Assembly: GCF_003201955.1 (NCBI RefSeq)
Contig: NZ_QJJM01000002.1
Location: forward strand, 1 to 64,000
Length of the DNA: 64,000 nt
Source of the DNA: Blastomonas natatoria
GTDB taxonomy: Bacteria > Pseudomonadota > Alphaproteobacteria > Sphingomonadales > Sphingomonadaceae
Reading direction: 5' to 3'
Below are positions 59,704 to 64,000 of this stretch, piece by piece. How positions within the stretch are numbered: the first letter of the stretch is position 1; each line of letters starts with the position of its first letter. The notes beneath the pieces were generated by a model. It had not been told where the DNA came from. It made no database searches and saw only the letters and a program-made list of their open reading frames with translations. Made by a program: the position numbers and the translations under genes.

Positions 59704-61728
59704 ATGAGGAAAAGCGCCTTGAAACTGCGGGTGAATGCCCAGATCGACGGTTTCGATCTCCTTTTTGGAGACCGGATCGTGCTGTCGCATCGCACGACCT
59801 GTCCTGCGGTGGTCATGGCGCGAGGCAATCCCGAGATCACGATGTTTCGCGGCAATTTCCGCATTTCCGACTCGCCAGCCGACAAGTTAGTTCCGACCGC
59901 CTGGCGTCAGGCGGACGGTGGCATCGAATTGCTGCACGACGACGCGCCAGTCGCCACGATTTCGACCAATCTCAACCGGTTGACGATCAACGCGCTGTTG
60001 CCGGGTTACGACCGCCTCCGCGTCCGATTCCATGCTGAGCCAAGCGAATGCGTCTGGGGTGGCGGCGAACAGATGAGCTATCTCGCGCTGAATGGCCGCG
60101 CCTTCCCGATCTGGACGAGCGAACCTGGCGTCGGACGCGACAAGTCAACCGAACTCACCCGCATCATGGATGCCGAGGGCATGGCGGGCGGCGACTACTG
60201 GAACACCAACTACCCGCAGCCGACCTTTCTCACCTCGCGCTGGCTGGCGGTGCATCTCGACGCCAGTTGCTACAGCGTGCTCGATTTCACCGATCCCGGC
60301 TGCCACGCAGTGGACGTGTGGAGCAACATGGTCGCCTTCGAGCTGTTTGCCGCTGATGGTCCGCTCGAACTCGTCTCGGTGCTGTCGAAGCGCTTCGGTC
60401 GCCAGCCTCAACTGCCCGACTGGGCGATCGGCGGCGCGATCGTGGGGCTCAAATCCGGCGCATCGAGCTTTGACCGGCTCGAACGTTTTATCGAAGCGGG
60501 TGCCGCCATCTCTGCCTTGTGGTGCGAGGACTGGGCGGGAATCCGCGAAACCAGCTTTGGCCGTCGCCTGTTCTGGGATTGGCATAACGGAGAGCGCAGT
60601 GCCCGGCGCTATCCGGACCTGAAGACGCGCATTGCAGACCTGCATCAGCGCGGCATCAGGTTCATGGCCTATGCCAATCCCTATATTGCCGCAGATGGCG
60701 AGCTTTTCGCCGAAGCGGCAGGCGGCGGCCACTTTTGTCTTCGCACCGACAGCGACGACGTCCATCTGGTCGATTTCGGCAAGTTCGATTGCGGGGTGGT
60801 CGACTTCACCCGCGAGCAATCCCGCGCCTGGTTCGCCGAGCGCGTGCTGGGGCGCGAGATGCTCGATATCGGCATCGACGGCTGGATGGCCGATTTCGGC
60901 GAATATCTGCCCACCGACCTGCGCCTGGCCGACGGCTCCGATCCCATGGAGGCGCACAATCGCTGGCCAGTGCTCTGGGCTGAAGTCAACGCACGTGCAG
61001 TCGAAAGCCGCGGCCGAACCGGCGATGCCGTGTTCTTCATGCGGGCGGGCTTTTCGGGCGTTCAGGCGCATTGCCCGCTGCTCTGGGCGGGCGACCAGTC
61101 GGTCGATTTCACCCGGCACGACGGCATCGGCACGGTGATTACCGGCGCACTGTCTGCAGGCCTGGTCGGTAACGCCTACAGCCATTCGGACTGCGGCGGT
61201 TATACCTCGCTGCATGGAAACATCCGCACCGAAGAGTTGATGCAGCGCTGGTGCGAGTTGGCTGCGTTTGCTCCCGTCATGCGCAGTCATGAGGGCAACC
61301 GGCCCGACGACAATCTGCAATATGATTCGAAACCCGACCTGCTCGCCTGTTTCGCGCGCTGGAGCCGGGTGCACCTCCATCTTGCGCCTTATGTGCGTCA
61401 TCTGTGCAACGAGGCGCGGGACCATGGGCTGCCGGTGCAGCGCCCGCTGTTCCTGCACCACCCCCATGATCCTGCCCTCTTTACGGTGCAGGATCAGTTT
61501 CTCTACGGTGCAGATATGCTGGTGGCCCCGGTCGTCGAAAAGGGTGTATCTCGGCGCCGGGTCATTCTGCCCGGAGCGGGTGTCTGGCGGCATGTCTGGA
61601 CCGGCAACGATTATGCGCCCGGCACCCACGACATCCCTGCCCCGATCGGCCAGCCACCGGTCTTCTATCGCCCTGACAGCGTCCATGCCGCGCTGTTCGA
61701 GGGCCTGAACGAGGTGCTGGAGCGATGA
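59704..61728 (+). CDS. GH31 sulfoquinovosidase (KERWY type)
   Basis: A 674-residue family GH31 enzyme that releases sulfoquinovose from its glycosides by a retaining mechanism. The nucleophile Asp397 is in WMADFGEYLPTD and the acid/base Asp464 in WAGDQSVDF; both surroundings match E. coli YihQ. The five sulfonate-recognition positions read Lys250 (GLKSG), Glu275 (CEDW), Arg288 and Trp291 (FGRRLFW) and Tyr500 (CGGY), i.e. the KERWY form of the sulfoquinovosidase motif. No signal peptide, so it acts in the cytoplasm. The ATG at 59704 is chosen because an earlier ATG (59641) lies inside the candidate operator. The LacI gene start overlaps its stop. Confidence 0.9.
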   Translation: MRKSALKLRVNAQIDGFDLLFGDRIVLSHRTTCPAVVMARGNPEITMFRGNFRISDSPADKLVPTAWRQADGGIELLHDDAPVATISTNLNRLTINALLPGYDRLRVRFHAEPSECVWGGGEQMSYLALNGRAFPIWTSEPGVGRDKSTELTRIMDAEGMAGGDYWNTNYPQPTFLTSRWLAVHLDASCYSVLDFTDPGCHAVDVWSNMVAFELFAADGPLELVSVLSKRFGRQPQLPDWAIGGAIVGLKSGASSFDRLERFIEAGAAISALWCEDWAGIRETSFGRRLFWDWHNGERSARRYPDLKTRIADLHQRGIRFMAYANPYIAADGELFAEAAGGGHFCLRTDSDDVHLVDFGKFDCGVVDFTREQSRAWFAERVLGREMLDIGIDGWMADFGEYLPTDLRLADGSDPMEAHNRWPVLWAEVNARAVESRGRTGDAVFFMRAGFSGVQAHCPLLWAGDQSVDFTRHDGIGTVITGALSAGLVGNAYSHSDCGGYTSLHGNIRTEELMQRWCELAAFAPVMRSHEGNRPDDNLQYDSKPDLLACFARWSRVHLHLAPYVRHLCNEARDHGLPVQRPLFLHHPHDPALFTVQDQFLYGADMLVAPVVEKGVSRRRVILPGAGVWRHVWTGNDYAPGTHDIPAPIGQPPVFYRPDSVHAALFEGLNEVLER

Positions 61729-62738
61729 GCGAACGGGCGAACATCCGCGATGTCGCGGCCAAGGCGGGCGTGGCGGTCAAGACGGTCAGCCGGGTGCTGA
61801 ACGGCCACCCCTATGTCAGCCAGGCAACGCGCGACCGGGTGGAGGACGCGATGCGCGCGCTCGATTTCCGCCCCAGCGTCGCCGCGCGCATCCTGTCGGG
61901 CGGCAAGTCGAACCAGATCGCGCTGATCTACGACAATCACAGCCCCTATTACATGTTCCAGATCCAGACCGGATGCTGGGATTTCTGCCGCGCCAACCGC
62001 ATCCGCCTGCTTGCGCAGCCGGTCGATGTCGCGGACCAGCAGGTGGGCGAACAGGTCCGCGGGCTCGTCACCGAAACGCATGTCGATGGCATCATCCTCT
62101 CCTCGCCGGTCACCGATTGCGATCCGGTGCTGCGTGCGCTCGAAGCGCTAGACGTGCCGTTCGTCCGCATCTCGCCAGGCACCAACCATGCGCTGACGAG
62201 TTCCGTGTTCATGGACGATGCCCAGGCCGCCGACGACATGACCACGCATCTGATCAATGCGGGCCATCGCCGTATCGGCTTCATCAAGGGGCATCCCAAC
62301 CACATGGCGTCGGACGACCGGCTGTTCGGCTATCGCCGCGCGCTCGATCGCGCGGGCCTGCCTTATGATCCGGTGCTGGTCTGCGATGGCGAGTTCGATT
62401 TCGATTCGGGCGTGCGCGGCGGACGCGCGCTGCTCGATCTGCCGCAGCGACCGAGCGCCATCTTCGCCTCGAACGACGATATGGCAGCTGGCGTGCTTGC
62501 AGTCGCGCACGATCGCGGCATGGACGTTCCTGCCGAGCTTTCGGTGGCGGGGTTCGACGACACCACGCTCGCGCGCACCGTCTGGCCGCCGCTTACCACC
62601 ATCCACCAGCCGATGGCGGAACTCGCGCGCACCGCGACCGAAATCCTCATCGCTGGCGGCGACATCACCCATCGCCGCCTTCCGCATCAACTTGTCGAAC
62701 GCGCCTCGGTAGCGCCCCCAAACAGGACCTTTTCATGA
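61725..62738 (+). CDS. LacI-family transcriptional repressor
   Basis: A 337-residue regulator. Residues 5-60 form the LacI helix-turn-helix and hinge (NIRDVAAKAGVAVKTVSRVL, ATRDRVEDAMRALDFRPSVA), followed by a periplasmic-binding-protein-like sugar-sensing domain (HVDGIILSSPVTDCDPVLRA, HRRIGFIKGHPNHMASDDRL, AIFASNDDMAAGVLAVAHDR). It overlaps the sulfoquinovosidase and reductase genes by ATGA at both ends, so it is cotranscribed with the pathway it probably controls. Likely effector: sulfoquinovose or its glycoside. Proposed operators: 54801-54821 and 59639-59656. Confidence 0.9.
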   Translation: MSERANIRDVAAKAGVAVKTVSRVLNGHPYVSQATRDRVEDAMRALDFRPSVAARILSGGKSNQIALIYDNHSPYYMFQIQTGCWDFCRANRIRLLAQPVDVADQQVGEQVRGLVTETHVDGIILSSPVTDCDPVLRALEALDVPFVRISPGTNHALTSSVFMDDAQAADDMTTHLINAGHRRIGFIKGHPNHMASDDRLFGYRRALDRAGLPYDPVLVCDGEFDFDSGVRGGRALLDLPQRPSAIFASNDDMAAGVLAVAHDRGMDVPAELSVAGFDDTTLARTVWPPLTTIHQPMAELARTATEILIAGGDITHRRLPHQLVERASVAPPNRTFS

Positions 62739-63649
62739 GCGAACTGCCCTTGCCTCCCGCCTTTCGTGCCCTTGGCGGAAGCGACATCATGGTTTCCCCC
62801 ATCGCCTGGGGCATGTGGCGCCTTGCCGAGAATGGCCGGAGTGCAGCCGAAGCGACGCGCCTCGTCCATGCCGCGCTCGATGCCGGAATCAATTTCCTCG
62901 ATACTGCGGATATTTACGGCTTTGACGGCCAGGGCGGCTTTGGCGATGCCGAGGCGCTGCTCGGCGAGGTGCTCGCCGCCGATCCGGCGCTGCGCAGCCG
63001 CATGGTGCTGGCGACCAAGGGTGGCATCCTGCCTCCCCTGCCCTATGACCAGAGCGCCGATTATCTGCGCACCGCGATCGACAATTCGCTGCGCCGCCTG
63101 AAGATCGATATGGTCGATCTGTGGCAGATTCACCGCCCCGACATCCTGGCGCATCCGCAGGAAGTCGCGCGCGTGCTCGACGATGCGGTCAGCGCAGGCA
63201 AGATCCGCAGCATCGGCGTGTCGAATTTCACCGTGCACCAGATTGCAGCGCTCGATCATTTTCTCAGCCACAAGCTGGTCACCACCCAGCCCGAGATCAG
63301 CCCGCTGCGGATCACCTGCTTCGAAAATGGCGAGCTCGATCAGGCGATGATGATGGGCCTGACGCCCATGGCCTGGTCACCGCTGGGCGGCGGACGCCTG
63401 GCAGCGGCGGAGACCGCGCGCGACCGGTTGGTGGCGGCGGCGCTCGACGCGGTGGCCGAGGCGCAAGGCGTCTCGCGCAGCGTCGCGGCCTATAGCTGGC
63501 TGATGGCGCACCCGGCGGGGATTATCCCGATCATCGGATCGCAACAGGCCGAACGCATCGCCGAGGGTGCGCAGGCGCTCAAGGTCCGCTGGACCCGGCA
63601 GGACTGGTATGCCGTGCTGGTCGCTGCACGCGGCGAGCAGCTGCCCTGA
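62735..63649 (+). CDS. Aldo/keto reductase, probable 6-oxoglucose reductase
   Basis: A 304-residue NADPH-dependent TIM-barrel aldo/keto reductase. The catalytic tetrad is Asp56 and Tyr61 (FLDTADIYG), Lys95 (VLATKGG) and His133 (LWQIHRPD); the cofactor loop is PIIGSQQAERIAEGAQAL. Sulfoquinovose monooxygenase pathways known from rhizobia use an aldo/keto reductase to turn 6-oxoglucose into glucose; the position between the sulfoquinovosidase/LacI genes and the flavin monooxygenase makes the same role likely here. The start overlaps the LacI stop. Confidence 0.87.
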   Translation: MSELPLPPAFRALGGSDIMVSPIAWGMWRLAENGRSAAEATRLVHAALDAGINFLDTADIYGFDGQGGFGDAEALLGEVLAADPALRSRMVLATKGGILPPLPYDQSADYLRTAIDNSLRRLKIDMVDLWQIHRPDILAHPQEVARVLDDAVSAGKIRSIGVSNFTVHQIAALDHFLSHKLVTTQPEISPLRITCFENGELDQAMMMGLTPMAWSPLGGGRLAAAETARDRLVAAALDAVAEAQGVSRSVAAYSWLMAHPAGIIPIIGSQQAERIAEGAQALKVRWTRQDWYAVLVAARGEQLP

Positions 63650-63663
63650 TGTTGCGCACCATG

Positions 63664-63737
63664 CTTCGACAAGCTCAGCATGAGCGGCGTTGGAGCGGCC
63701 AATCAACCTCCATCCGCTCAGCCTGAGCTTGTCGAAG
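63664..63737. repeat. REP-like inverted repeat pair
   Basis: CTTCGACAAGCTCAGCATGAGCGG (given in two parts: CTTCGACAAGCTCAG and CATGAGCGG, 63664-63687) and its near complement CCGCTCAG/CCTGAGCTTGTCGAAG (63714-63737) flank 26 bases. This is a common dispersed palindrome of sphingomonad genomes. It lies between the reductase and monooxygenase genes and may affect relative expression or transcript stability. Confidence 0.7.
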
Positions 63738-63766
63738 GCCCCGCGCCAGACCGAAGGAACCGAAAC

Positions 63767-64000
63767 ATGACCCAAGCCCCCGATCAGCAATGCGAAATCG
63801 CCTGGTTCTCGGCGCTGTGCGACGATGACTATGAGTTCCTGGGCGTCCCCGACCCTTATCTGCAATCGAGCTGGGAGCATTGCCGCAATATCGTTCTGCG
63901 CGCCGAAGAAGGCGGGTTCGACAATATCCTGCTGCCGTCGGGCTATTCGCTCGGGCTTGACACCACCGCCTTTGCCGCGGCCGTCGCCACCCAGGTCCGC
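63767..64000 (+). CDS. SsuD-like flavin-dependent monooxygenase, probable sulfoquinovose monooxygenase (partial)
   Basis: The first 78 residues of a luciferase-like (LLM class) FMNH2-dependent monooxygenase; it runs off the window. The start reads QQCEIAWFSALCDDDYEFLG, then VLRAEEGGFDNILLPSGYSL and GLDTTAFAAAVATQ, the N-terminal barrel strands of alkanesulfonate monooxygenases (SsuD). Such enzymes split the C-S bond of sulfonates to an aldehyde and sulfite, which would give 6-oxoglucose from sulfoquinovose. It needs reduced FMN from a partner flavin reductase, which may follow downstream. AAGGAAC lies a few bases before the ATG. Confidence 0.82.
   Translation, partial: MTQAPDQQCEIAWFSALCDDDYEFLGVPDPYLQSSWEHCRNIVLRAEEGGFDNILLPSGYSLGLDTTAFAAAVATQVR

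Noticed and set aside
1-64000. CRISPR array or rRNA operon
   Set aside because: No regularly spaced repeats of 25-40 bases and no rRNA-like conserved stretches were seen.

Overview
The window is high-GC alphaproteobacterial DNA and looks like a sphingomonad (order Sphingomonadales). Reasons: six TonB-dependent receptors with the sphingomonad N-terminal style, SOS boxes of the alphaproteobacterial GTTC-N7-GTTC type, small DUF5818/DUF6961 genes typical of this group, and acyl-CoA/SDR catabolic clusters under IclR and LacI control. There is no rRNA operon, no intact tRNA and no CRISPR array.

Region 1 (1-8920) is the end of a decaying integrated mobile element. It starts with an IS3-family element that has removed the N-terminal half of an AT-rich SF2 helicase gene, followed by an unknown partner gene. 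Next come an S24 (LexA/CI-like) repressor with its operators, a nuclease-like secreted protein, small conserved genes, a MobF relaxase remnant, a primase fused in frame to the C-terminal half of a UvrD-like helicase, a lytic transglycosylase, a tyrosine integrase, and an att site made of the 3' half of a tRNA-Lys gene. Four exact GTTC-N7-GTTC SOS boxes sit in its intergenic regions, including one in front of the integrase.

Region 2 (9181-28941) is chromosomal and mostly one catabolic cluster: nitroreductase, old yellow enzyme, thioesterase, SnoaL-like protein, two paired acyl-CoA dehydrogenases, SMP-30 lactonase, IclR regulator, four SDR genes (one a double SDR, one lacking its catalytic residues), acyl-CoA synthetase, enoyl-CoA hydratase, TonB receptor and a Baeyer-Villiger-like monooxygenase with an altered fingerprint. 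A second, related IclR regulator closes the cluster. The logic (ring oxygenation, lactone opening, CoA activation, beta-oxidation) suggests breakdown of a cyclic or terpenoid/steroid-like compound; the substrate is unknown.

Region 3 (29217-52017) holds proC-proA-putP with a divergent proB, a FecI/FecR/STN-receptor surface-signalling operon that continues into an autotransporter, a chemoreceptor, two tandem paralogous TonB receptors, a DUF2332 gene and a YkgJ-type cysteine-cluster gene.

Region 4 (52108-64000, running off the end) looks like a complete sulfosugar desulfonation locus: periplasmic sulfite dehydrogenase (SorA/SorB-like), YeiH-type sulfate/sulfite exporter, MFS sugar importer, TonB receptor, a GH31 sulfoquinovosidase with the full KERWY substrate motif, a LacI regulator, an aldo/keto reductase and an SsuD-like flavin monooxygenase cut by the window edge. 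The proposed flow is: glycoside uptake, hydrolysis to sulfoquinovose, oxygenolytic C-S cleavage to 6-oxoglucose and sulfite, reduction to glucose, and oxidation of sulfite to sulfate. Two divergent promoter regions share an 18-bp motif that is probably the LacI-family operator.
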